From: Planctomycetota bacterium
GTDB taxonomy: Bacteria; Planctomycetota; Phycisphaerae; WQYP01
Direction of reading: 5' to 3'
Length of the DNA: 5,259 nt
Assembly (NCBI GenBank): GCA_021852225.1
Contig: JAJZOA010000175.1
Coordinates: forward strand, 1-5,259
Of this stretch, positions 1-5,259 are shown piece by piece; positions within the stretch are counted from its first letter, which is position 1, and each line of letters starts with the position of its first letter. A model generated the notes under the pieces. That model was not told where the DNA came from, ran no database searches, and saw only the letters and a program-made list of their open reading frames with translations. The position numbers were made by a program, and so were the translations under genes.

Positions 1-207
1 CTATTTTTCTGTTCATAGATCGTCATGTATTGCAAAAGACCACAGCGGAGGCGGATAAACTTTCATACCAGAATACGCCGCCAATATCCCGTCCCTGTTT
101 TGCTCTCCCTATCACCATAATTGCAGCCACCATCCGTTTGCCGATCATCCGAACTGCCGCTATCACGGAAATCAGCGTCCCCCCAATTGGCTGGGCCGCC
201 TCTGCCT
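1..207. other. Region downstream of the putative immunity gene, no supported gene
   Basis: All six frames were considered. A TTG-initiated minus-strand frame (248 down to 63) and a plus-strand frame (30 to 251) stay open here. Both overlap the 3' end of the preceding gene, have no convincing ribosome binding site, and give translations with no motif I recognise. A third minus-strand frame stays open between stops and gives a hydrophobic stretch (around GGTLISVIAAVRMIGK), but it has no good start codon. It may be decayed coding DNA. I see no clear terminator for the minus-strand rhs/immunity pair. Confidence 0.4.
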
Positions 208-831
208 CTATTCTTTCTCTTTTCCTCTCGAGGAATCAGATTCGCCAATGATATCAGTTAAAGTCCGACCAGTGAGTTCCTTGATCAACTCGTCGATACG
301 TGCATATCGCTGGGGATCAATTCCAACCAAATATTCCAGGGATTCTGTAGCGCACCGGAGCGTGGCTCGCAATTCCGTCGAAGACTTCCGCCTCGCCTCT
401 TTGTGGAATATCTCGGAACAAGCGAAAAAACGCGCAAAAATATACAACCATACCTCCTGTGGAAGTTTGTGGCGGAACCTGCTGAAGCCATCAATGAAGG
501 AGTTAAAAAGAAGGTCGATATCTGCATCGCCTCGCTCCATGGCCTCCACCAGGATTAAAACGGTAAATACCCACCCGACAATCTGTTCATTGGACAAATC
601 ATTCGAATTCACCGCGTAGTAGCCAAGTAACTCCGCAAAGGAAAACACAGGCTCTCGCCAGTTTCCGGAAAAACGCCCTTCTATAAGTTGAAGCACCTCG
701 TCATCGGAAAGGTTCGAAACATCGTTACCACCATCGTGTCGAATCCGTCCGATGAGTCGCTCTGACGAAAAGTTGCCCCCAACCAACCGGTGCCACAATG
801 CCTTAAGCAGGTCCATATCTTTGGCTATCAT
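208..831 (-). CDS. Hypothetical helical protein, candidate immunity protein for the adjacent Rhs tip
   Basis: I do not recognise the family. The frame can start at a TTG (858-856), giving 216 residues. I prefer the ATG at 831-829 (207 residues, beginning MIAKDMDLLKALW) because AGGA lies 5 nt upstream of it (840-837), while the TTG has only a weak GGA. The protein is soluble-looking, rich in charged residues and apparently mostly alpha-helical. It has one hydrophobic, probably buried helix (IVGWVFTVLILVEAM), an aromatic-rich middle (WLYIFARFFACSEIF) and a charged tail ending in GKEKE. It has no signal peptide. It lies 11 nt (TTG) or 38 nt (ATG) after the Rhs stop on the same strand, so the two are probably co-transcribed. 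In polymorphic toxin loci that slot normally holds the immunity gene, and the size and solubility fit. The immunity role is inferred from position only. Sampled lines here are about 47-50% GC against 57-68% in ilvD, in keeping with accessory DNA. Confidence 0.7.
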   Translation of the reverse strand: MIAKDMDLLKALWHRLVGGNFSSERLIGRIRHDGGNDVSNLSDDEVLQLIEGRFSGNWREPVFSFAELLGYYAVNSNDLSNEQIVGWVFTVLILVEAMERGDADIDLLFNSFIDGFSRFRHKLPQEVWLYIFARFFACSEIFHKEARRKSSTELRATLRCATESLEYLVGIDPQRYARIDELIKELTGRTLTDIIGESDSSRGKEKE

Positions 832-834
832 ATT

Positions 835-842
835 CTTCCTTT
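835..842 (-). promoter_or_regulatory. Ribosome binding site deciding the start of the putative immunity gene
   Basis: On the minus strand the sequence reads AAAGGAAG, then AAT, then ATG at 831. The AGGA core is 5 nt from the ATG. This favours ATG 831 over the upstream TTG at 858. The site lies downstream of the Rhs stop codon (872-870), so the gene can be translated independently of rhs. Confidence 0.5.
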
Positions 843-869
843 GGCTTTCACGAATCAATCATTCCGTTA

Positions 870-1892
870 TCAATGGAGTATCGCGGCCTTTGCGACACAT
901 TTTGCAAGGGCCCGGGCCTTATTCGCAAGTTCTGTCTCATGATTCACCTCCGCATTCCTGCTCCCCCTGGCAATGCTCCCCGCGAGGACGTAATCGCAAC
1001 CCAATTTCAGGTAGAGCGTCCGCCCCGCAATTTCCGCGGTAAAGCATGCAGCGTTCGCCTCAGCTTCGGCTCTAGTCGTACATGTATCGCAGCTCCGACA
1101 TTTTGCGCCAGCAGCTTTGTAGACAGCGTAAATAGCGATGCATCTCGCGTTTTTCGCGAGGAAAGCTCGTCCTGCCGCTATCTGATCCTTGGTAAGAACA
1201 TCCCCCGATACGTCCAGGATAGTATCTACCTCTGCAACGTCACCCCCCGCGATTGCCTCGGCCAAGGCGATTCCAGGTGACTGCAATCCGCTTGGATCAA
1301 TGTACGCAGTGGGATTGTCGTAAACATATTCGTATAAATTAAGTCCCGATTTGTAGCCGATTGGATCGCGTTGAATCCAACGGCCAAGTACCGGGCTGTA
1401 TGTCCGATTGCGGACGTAATAAAGCTGCGATTCTGGATCGAAGCGATAGCCGCAATAGATTATTTCATTGGCACCGTAATCTGATTGCGCATCATCATCG
1501 GTGAACCAGCGGCCGTCAGAGCCAGGATCGATATATATCAATGTATTACCGTAGGCGTCCGTATCATATGCTTCTACGACATAGCCACCGGAATTCGTCA
1601 GCGCCGCAGCCCGGTACAGCAAATCCTGCAACAAATAATACGCCCCGGCAGGCACTGATTGCGGCCCGGCGGCCACCAGCAGGTTCAACTGGACACATTC
1701 ATCAATATACGCACCCCATACATATTGCCGGATCGGTGTATCCGTGCTGCCGCTGCCCCGGCGGCCGCAACTAACACTCCGTGTCCTCGGTGATCTCTGT
1801 GGCTCGTCCGTTCCGCCAAACCAATACGCATGCTGCCCGCCCGGCCACGGGGGACCAATCGCGTTTTCTATGCTATCCGCATTCATGACCAT
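870..1892 (-). CDS. Orphan or truncated Rhs protein tip with cysteine-rich C-terminal toxin-like domain
   Basis: This 340-residue protein holds only the distal end of an Rhs/YD-repeat protein; full-length Rhs proteins usually exceed 1,000 residues. Residues 1-50 do not look like Rhs. From about residue 52 the typical text begins: PIRQYVWGAYIDE (53-65), a YD-like unit (109-120), then the Rhs-associated core with YYVRNRTYSPVLGRWIQRDP (158-177), NLYEYVYDNP (185-194) and the closing PTAYIDPSGL (194-203). That last motif fits P-x4-DPxGL, the boundary at which Rhs cores are known to be cleaved from their variable tip. Residues 204-340 form the variable domain: CxxCxxC (265-271), further cysteines at 251, 283, 299 and 332, the run LGCDYVLAGSIARGS (297-311), and a helical tail with His318. 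I cannot assign this domain an activity. An in-frame TGA (1922-1920) lies ten codons before the ATG, and I see no good ribosome binding site. Either an orphan tip kept as a recombination cassette or a decaying remnant would fit. The next gene is the likely immunity partner. Confidence 0.85.
   Translation of the reverse strand: MVMNADSIENAIGPPWPGGQHAYWFGGTDEPQRSPRTRSVSCGRRGSGSTDTPIRQYVWGAYIDECVQLNLLVAAGPQSVPAGAYYLLQDLLYRAAALTNSGGYVVEAYDTDAYGNTLIYIDPGSDGRWFTDDDAQSDYGANEIIYCGYRFDPESQLYYVRNRTYSPVLGRWIQRDPIGYKSGLNLYEYVYDNPTAYIDPSGLQSPGIALAEAIAGGDVAEVDTILDVSGDVLTKDQIAAGRAFLAKNARCIAIYAVYKAAGAKCRSCDTCTTRAEAEANAACFTAEIAGRTLYLKLGCDYVLAGSIARGSRNAEVNHETELANKARALAKCVAKAAILH
1775..1801 (-). repeat. Short 9-nt-period degenerate repeat (CAC-x-GAG type)
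   Basis: Read on the minus strand, three consecutive 9-mers occur: CACAGAGAT, CACCGAGGA and CACGGAGTG, all following CAC-N-GAG-NN. The token lies inside the annotated Rhs frame, where it encodes part of the non-Rhs N-terminus, right next to the point where recognisable Rhs sequence starts. From general knowledge, similar degenerate tokens are common in intergenic DNA of planctomycetes and related bacteria, where they create spurious ORFs. Its function is unknown. Confidence 0.45.
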
Positions 1893-2088
1893 TTTACGGC
1901 CCCGTTTGAACCAAACCCATCAAACCGCGAACCCGGAATACCCATTTACAATGCCCTGTTTATATCCATCTACCATCCGCAATACAAGAAAAAACGCATC
2001 GACCGCCACCCTTCTTCCGGTCAGGAGTTTTTATTGTTCCTTGAAAACAGTTGTCCCTTCATGGTGCTTGTTGCCGGTTGAAAAAAAA

Positions 2089-2117
2089 CTTTGCGCCTTC
2101 GCGTCATCGTGGTTAAA
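2089..2117 (-). repeat. Second 9-nt-period degenerate repeat (CACGA-type)
   Basis: On the minus strand the sequence after TTTAAC reads CACGATGAC, GCGAAGGCG, CAAAG, again stepping by 9 nt, and it is followed by a run of eight T (A run at 2081-2088 on the plus strand). It resembles the CACGAAGRC-GCGAAGGCR style of token that, as far as I know, recurs in many planctomycete and verrucomicrobial genomes. Only one copy of this form is in the window, so repetition elsewhere in the genome is not shown here. Confidence 0.4.
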
Positions 2118-2193
2118 ACCCTCGTCGCGGTCACGGTCGCCATGCCATTATTGCGAAATTATTCGTCCAATCTGACCAAGATAAACCCCAGCC

Positions 2194-2358
2194 ATGCTCA
2201 TGAAAAAAAAAGAAGCCGCGCGGCGCTGCAAAACCGTCGCCGACACCGTACACTATAACCCTTGCGTTTCGCCGGGCGTGGCCCGGTTAACCGCCAGGAC
2301 CGGTTCCATTGACGGACCGGCAATTTTGAAAAATATGGCCAGGAGAATCAAAACGTGA
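2194..2358 (+). CDS. Possible 54-residue small basic ORF coupled to ilvD
   Basis: An ATG at 2194 (with a second, in-frame ATG at 2200) opens a frame of 54 codons beginning MLMKKKEAARRCKT. It ends at a TGA (2356-2358) that shares bases with the GTG start of ilvD, giving the GTGA overlap typical of translational coupling. The peptide is basic, with no motif, signal peptide or transmembrane segment I recognise. There is no clear Shine-Dalgarno sequence ahead of either ATG. It is not a branched-chain attenuator peptide, because it has no run of Leu, Ile or Val codons. A frame of this length can arise by chance, so I treat it as a candidate only. Confidence 0.2.
   Translation: MLMKKKEAARRCKTVADTVHYNPCVSPGVARLTARTGSIDGPAILKNMARRIKT
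2272..2320 (+). promoter_or_regulatory. Palindromes and direct repeats in the ilvD leader
   Basis: Several short symmetric elements are packed ahead of ilvD. There is a hairpin CCGGGC-GTG-GCCCGG (2272-2286), a perfect 10-bp palindrome CGGTTAACCG (2284-2293) overlapping it, and two direct copies of GGACCGG (2297-2303 and 2314-2320) spaced 17 bp start to start. They could be an operator or an RNA structure. No known riboswitch, T-box or attenuator pattern is evident, and GC-rich DNA gives such symmetries by chance fairly often. Confidence 0.25.
2341..2345 (+). promoter_or_regulatory. Ribosome binding site of ilvD
   Basis: AGGAG is followed by 9 nt and then the GTG at 2355. In this frame the codons upstream contain no ATG before a TGA at 2310-2312, so this GTG with its strong Shine-Dalgarno sequence is the natural start. 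Confidence 0.75.
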
Positions 2359-4022
2359 CCAATCGCCCGCGCAGTACGGAAGTAACGGAAGGTTTTGATC
2401 GGGCGCCACAGCGCGCGTTTTTTCGCTCCATGGGGCTGGGCGACAAGGAAATTCATCAGCCATGGGTGGGCATCGCCAGCACCTGGAACGAAGCCACGCC
2501 GTGCAATATAACCCTTGACCGTCAGGCCAAAGCGGCCGCACAGGGCGTTAAAGATGCCGGCGGCACTCCGCGGGAATTTGTCACCATCGCGGTGTCCGAT
2601 GGCATTGCCATGGGACATGAGGGCATGAAGGCTTCCCTTATTTCCCGCGAAGTAATAGCGGATTCCATAGAACTTATGATGCACGCCCATCGCTACGACG
2701 CACTGGTGGGGCTGGCCGGCTGTGATAAATCACTCCCGGGCACACTGATGGCCATGGCACGCCTTAACCTGCCCGGCGTGTTTGTATATGGTGGGACGAT
2801 TCTGCCTGGAAAATTTCAAGGCAAAGATGTCACCATTGTGGATGTGTATGAAGGTGTTGGTGCCCACGCCGCAGGCAAAATGACGGACGCCGAGCTTTAC
2901 GAACTTGAATGCAACGCCTGTCCTTCCGCCGGTTCCTGCGGCGGACAGTTCACCGCCAATACCATGGCCTGTGTGGCCGAGGCGATGGGCATGGCCTTGC
3001 CCGGTTCGGGTTCTCCACCGGCGGTGGAAACCAGTCGTGATGAATTCTGCCGTGCCGCGGGCGGTGCGGTTATGAATCTGCTGGAAAAAAATATCCGCCC
3101 CATGGATATTATCACGCGTGAATCACTGGAAAACGCTGTCGCCATTGCCGCCGCTACCGGCGGCAGCACCAATATTGCGCTGCATCTTCCGGCAATCGCG
3201 CATGAGGCTGGCCTCAAATTGACACTGGCGGACATTGAAAAAATCAGCCGTCGCACGCCTACCATTGCGGATTTGAAGCCGGGCGGTCGTTATGTGGCAC
3301 TTGATGTCTACCGCGTGGGTGGCATACCGGTCATCTTGAAAGTTCTGCTGGACCACGGCCTGATTCATGGGGATTGCCTGACGGTGACCGGCAAGACCAT
3401 GCGGGAGAATCTTAAGGCTGTCAAACTTCCGGGCGAACAGGACGTTGTGCTTCCGGTGGACCGGGCTATCAGTCCGCAGGGTGGTCTGCGCATTTTGCGC
3501 GGCAATCTGGCCACGGAAGGGTGCGTCATTAAAGTGACGGGCGTTAAGAAGCTGCAGCATCGCGGCCCGGCCCGCTGTTTTAACAGCGAGCAAGAGGCGA
3601 TGAAGGCCGTTCAGTCATTGCAGATAAAAAAGGGTGATGTGGTCATCATTCGCTATGAAGGCCCAAAAGGCGGACCGGGCATGCGTGAAATGCTGGCGGT
3701 TACCGCCGCCATTGTCGGCCAGGGACTCGGCTACGATACCTGCCTGATAACCGATGGCCGCTTCAGCGGTGGCACCCGCGGCCTGTGCATCGGCCATGTT
3801 GGCCCGGAGGCCCAGGTTGGCGGCACGATCGCTTTATTGCGCGATGGGGACATGGTGACTGTGGATGCGGAAAAGGGAACCATTGATGTGGAACTGTCCG
3901 ATGAAGAAATTTCCGCGCGGCGCAAAGCCTGGAAACCCAAAGACCCGCTGTATACGCGCGGGGCGCTTGCGAAATATGCCCGTCTGGTGGGTCCGGCCTG
4001 TGACGGCGCGGTGACTCACTGA
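2355..4022 (+). CDS. ilvD: Dihydroxy-acid dehydratase, [2Fe-2S] type
   Basis: IlvD dehydrates 2,3-dihydroxy-isovalerate and 2,3-dihydroxy-3-methylvalerate to the 2-oxo acids, the next-to-last step of valine and isoleucine synthesis, which also feeds leucine and pantothenate. It acts in the cytoplasm. The 555-residue protein is complete. Both family signatures are present: CDKSLPG (123-129) and LITDGRFSGGTRG (464-476). Cysteines 50 (EATPCN), 123 (AGCDK) and 195 (SAGSCGG) match the three ligands known in [2Fe-2S] dehydratases. Asp82, Asp124, Lys125 (carbamylated in the family) and Glu445 fit the Mg site, and Ser471 the catalytic serine. The length suits this short class; E. coli IlvD, a [4Fe-4S] enzyme, is about 616 residues. 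Sugar-acid dehydratases (Edd, arabinonate type) share the fold, but the overall text is IlvD-like. Start: GTG with AGGAG 9 nt upstream. A possible small ORF overlaps the start by four bases. The next gene, cysK, is convergent, so ilvD is probably transcribed without it. Confidence 0.97.
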   Translation: MTNRPRSTEVTEGFDRAPQRAFFRSMGLGDKEIHQPWVGIASTWNEATPCNITLDRQAKAAAQGVKDAGGTPREFVTIAVSDGIAMGHEGMKASLISREVIADSIELMMHAHRYDALVGLAGCDKSLPGTLMAMARLNLPGVFVYGGTILPGKFQGKDVTIVDVYEGVGAHAAGKMTDAELYELECNACPSAGSCGGQFTANTMACVAEAMGMALPGSGSPPAVETSRDEFCRAAGGAVMNLLEKNIRPMDIITRESLENAVAIAAATGGSTNIALHLPAIAHEAGLKLTLADIEKISRRTPTIADLKPGGRYVALDVYRVGGIPVILKVLLDHGLIHGDCLTVTGKTMRENLKAVKLPGEQDVVLPVDRAISPQGGLRILRGNLATEGCVIKVTGVKKLQHRGPARCFNSEQEAMKAVQSLQIKKGDVVIIRYEGPKGGPGMREMLAVTAAIVGQGLGYDTCLITDGRFSGGTRGLCIGHVGPEAQVGGTIALLRDGDMVTVDAEKGTIDVELSDEEISARRKAWKPKDPLYTRGALAKYARLVGPACDGAVTH

Positions 4023-4098
4023 TCCAAATGGCGGGTGGAGCCCGGCGGCCCGCACGCGTCATCTGGCGGCCAGCGGGGTATTGCCCGGCGCGCTGAAT

Positions 4099-4121
4099 GG
4101 CCGACGGTTGAAGCGTCGGCC
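4099..4121 (+). terminator. Probable terminator hairpin downstream of ilvD
   Basis: A perfect 8-bp GC-rich stem, GGCCGACG and CGTCGGCC, encloses a 7-nt loop (GTTGAAG) and is followed by TGTTT. It lies 77 nt after the ilvD stop. The T tract is short, so this is a weak intrinsic terminator, best read in the ilvD direction. In the cysK direction it has no T tract. Confidence 0.5.
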
Positions 4122-4124
4122 TGT

Positions 4125-4159
4125 TTCAACAAGTCGTTGAATTATATATATGTATATAT
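4125..4159. terminator. Second hairpin plus AT palindrome between convergent ilvD and cysK
   Basis: A 6-bp stem TTCAAC / GTTGAA (4125-4130 and 4136-4141, loop AAGTC) is followed directly by an AT-only tract holding the inverted repeat ATATATA-TG-TATATAT (4144-4159). In the plus direction this is a stem followed by an AT-rich stretch, though not a pure T run. In the minus direction the AT palindrome comes about 29 nt after the cysK stop and then the stem. The position between two convergent genes suggests a shared, two-way termination zone. Confidence 0.35.
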
Positions 4160-4187
4160 TAAGTTTGGACCGCCCTTGGCGCGTGCG

Positions 4188-5141
4188 TCACACATCAAGT
4201 CCTTCAAACATCGCGGTGCTGATGTACCGTTCCCCGGTGGAGCACATGACGGTGACAATCGTTTTGCCCTTCATTTCCGGCCTTGCCGCCACCTGCGCGG
4301 CAGCCCACATATTGGCGCCGGAGCTGATTCCCGCCAAAATGCCTTCCTGGCTGGCCAGACGGCGCGCCCAGTCGAATGCATCTTCATTGGTGCATTGAAT
4401 AACTTCATCCACCAGATTGACTTCCAGATTTTTCGGAATAAAGCCCGCTCCGGCTCCCTGAATTTTGTGCGGACCAGGTTTCAGCGGCTGTCCGGCCTTG
4501 CACTGGCTGATGACCGGCGAATTGACCGGTTCGACCGCGATTGCCCTGAACTTCGGATTTCGCTTTTTAAGTATGCTGGCTACGCCGGTAATCGTGCCAC
4601 CGGTGCCGACGGCGGATACCAGGCAATCGACCTTGCCGTCGGTATCATTCCAAATTTCCTCGGCGGTCGTCTTCTGATGAATTTCCACGTTGGCTGGATT
4701 TTCAAACTGTTTGGCCACAATTGAATTCTTGTCAGATTCCGCCGCTTCGTTGCAGCGCCGGATGGCGCCGGGCATACCCTCCGCAGCGGGAGTAAGCACC
4801 AGATTCGCGCCCAGAATCCGCAGCAGTTTGCGCCGTTCAATTGACATGCTTTCAGGCATGAAAAGGGTCAGCTTATAGCCTTTGGCGGCGGAAACAAAGG
4901 CCAGGGCAATTCCGGTGTTGCCGCTGGTGGCTTCCAGAATGTGGGTACCTGGTCGAAGCTGGCCGGACTTTTCGGCTGCCTCAATCATGGCCACACCGAT
5001 GCGGTCTTTGACGCTTCCCAACGGATTGAAAAATTCACACTTCGCGTAAACGGTCGCCTGCCCCGCCGGGATCAAGCGGTTAATCCGCACCAGCGGAGTG
5101 TTGCCCATCGTTTTGGTAATGTCTGAAAAAAGTTTCGCCAC
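4188..5141 (-). CDS. cysK: Cysteine synthase A (O-acetylserine sulfhydrylase)
   Basis: CysK replaces the acetyl group of O-acetyl-L-serine with sulfide to give L-cysteine, a PLP-dependent cytoplasmic reaction that ends sulfate assimilation. From the GTG at 5141 the protein has 317 residues, the usual family size. Residues below use that start. The N-terminus ([21 protein letters not shown]) is typical. PLP-binding Lys45 lies in NPLGSVKDR (39-47), the substrate loop TSGNTG at 72-77, the phosphate-binding GTGGT at 179-183, and the serine that contacts the PLP ring nitrogen in GISSGAN (Ser273 or Ser274). There is no C-terminal CBS domain, so it is not a cystathionine beta-synthase. CysM is possible but less likely: the C-terminus ([15 protein letters not shown]) is CysK-like. 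The frame is open to a TTG at 5201, but that codon is part of a -35 box, and the AAGGAG 6 nt before the GTG supports the shorter start. It converges on ilvD. Confidence 0.96.
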   Translation of the reverse strand: MAKLFSDITKTMGNTPLVRINRLIPAGQATVYAKCEFFNPLGSVKDRIGVAMIEAAEKSGQLRPGTHILEATSGNTGIALAFVSAAKGYKLTLFMPESMSIERRKLLRILGANLVLTPAAEGMPGAIRRCNEAAESDKNSIVAKQFENPANVEIHQKTTAEEIWNDTDGKVDCLVSAVGTGGTITGVASILKKRNPKFRAIAVEPVNSPVISQCKAGQPLKPGPHKIQGAGAGFIPKNLEVNLVDEVIQCTNEDAFDWARRLASQEGILAGISSGANMWAAAQVAARPEMKGKTIVTVMCSTGERYISTAMFEGLDV

Positions 5142-5147
5142 AGTAAG

Positions 5148-5153
5148 CTCCTT
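5148..5153 (-). promoter_or_regulatory. Ribosome binding site deciding the cysK start
   Basis: On the minus strand AAGGAG is followed by CTTACT (6 nt) and GTG at 5141. It lies downstream of the in-frame ATG at 5159 and the TTG at 5201, so those would place the ribosome binding site inside the coding region. This supports the GTG start. Confidence 0.75.
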
Positions 5154-5172
5154 AATCATTGGTCTGAAAGGT

Positions 5173-5201
5173 AGGTTATTGGTTGAGGGACAATATGTCA
5201 A
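5173..5201 (-). promoter_or_regulatory. Sigma-70-like promoter of cysK
   Basis: On the minus strand a perfect TTGACA (5201-5196) is followed after exactly 17 nt by TAACCT (5178-5173), a 3-of-6 match to TATAAT. The predicted transcript start near 5166 leaves a leader of about 25 nt that includes the AAGGAG site. The -10 is weak, so an activator may be needed. No CysB-type site was identified. Confidence 0.5.
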
Positions 5202-5259
5202 CGCGTTTTGGATGCCGAATCAATCGTCAAAGATGCCGGCATTCGCCATGGAGTTAAAG
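5202..5259. other. Short sequence upstream of the cysK promoter
   Basis: These 58 nt at the window edge contain no ORF or structure I can support. Any upstream control region of cysK would lie here and beyond the edge. Confidence 0.3.

Larger units (their letters stand above)
1893..2354. other. Gap between rhs tip and ilvD: repeat token, small ORF and leader palindromes
   Basis: No gene here can be called with confidence. Plus-strand frames that stay open from 1744 and 1830 run antisense to the rhs 5' part and give low-complexity, motif-free translations. The interval contains a 9-nt-period token (2089-2117), a 54-codon frame that overlaps the ilvD start (2194-2358) and palindromes in the ilvD leader. 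A possible -10 (TATAAC, 2254-2259) precedes ilvD by about 95 nt, but no -35 box sits at the right distance, so I do not call the promoter. I see no upstream Rhs sequence on the minus strand that would extend the truncated gene. Confidence 0.4.

Noticed and set aside
63..248. Minus-strand 61-codon frame downstream of the putative immunity gene
   Set aside because: It starts at a TTG inside the preceding gene, has no ribosome binding site I can see and gives a motif-free translation. The opposite strand is open as well.
1744..2175. Plus-strand frame of 143 codons over the rhs 5' part
   Set aside because: It is partly antisense to rhs, has no clear ribosome binding site, and its composition (many Ser, Arg, Pro, Cys) is typical of shadow frames.
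2194..2354. Branched-chain attenuator or T-box upstream of ilvD
   Set aside because: There is no leader peptide with runs of Leu, Ile or Val codons, no terminator/antiterminator pair with a T run, and no T-box-like sequence.
2897..3593. Minus-strand frames of 122 and 156 codons inside ilvD
   Set aside because: They are antisense shadows of a gene whose catalytic motifs are complete in the plus-strand frame.
4035..4724. Plus-strand frame of 229 codons across the ilvD-cysK spacer
   Set aside because: Most of it is antisense to cysK, whose motifs are unambiguous; it is a shadow of that gene.
1..5259. CRISPR array, tRNA, rRNA, insertion sequence or transposase
   Set aside because: I see no regularly spaced repeats, cloverleaf, rRNA motif, transposase-like frame or long terminal inverted repeats anywhere in the window.

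Overview
The window looks like a piece of chromosome from an uncultured planctomycete-like bacterium, possibly of the Phycisphaerae type. That is an inference from the style of the Rhs core (for example IRQYVWGAYIDE and GRWIQRDPIGY) and from two degenerate 9-nt-period tokens of a kind I associate with the intergenic DNA of such genomes. No rRNA, tRNA or other taxonomic marker is present to confirm it.

Layout. The left part (about 1-1892) is accessory DNA read on the minus strand. It holds a 340-codon orphan Rhs tip: the last part of the Rhs core, the canonical P-x4-DPxGL end, and a 137-residue cysteine-rich C-terminal domain I cannot name. It is followed 11-38 nt downstream by an unrecognised, apparently helical protein of about 207 residues in the position of an immunity gene. 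The Rhs reading frame is blocked by a stop just upstream, and its first ~50 residues do not look like Rhs, so the gene is a displaced tip or a truncated remnant rather than a full-length Rhs. Bases 1-207 hold no gene I can defend. Bases 1893-2354 hold no firm gene, but do hold a repeat token, a small ORF overlapping ilvD, and short palindromes.

The right part is housekeeping amino-acid biosynthesis. ilvD (plus strand, 2355-4022) encodes a complete dihydroxy-acid dehydratase of the three-cysteine, [2Fe-2S] type, for valine, isoleucine and, through the shared valine branch, leucine and pantothenate. cysK (minus strand) encodes a complete O-acetylserine sulfhydrylase, the last step of cysteine synthesis. 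The two genes converge on a 165-nt spacer with two hairpins and an AT palindrome, which probably terminates transcription from one or both sides. cysK has a recognisable promoter and ribosome binding site that fix its start at a GTG (5141), shorter than the longest ORF. The two biosynthetic genes share no operon. IlvD carries a cysteine-ligated Fe-S cluster and CysK supplies cysteine, but this is only a loose metabolic link.

The part most likely to be new is the Rhs C-terminal domain together with its putative immunity partner.
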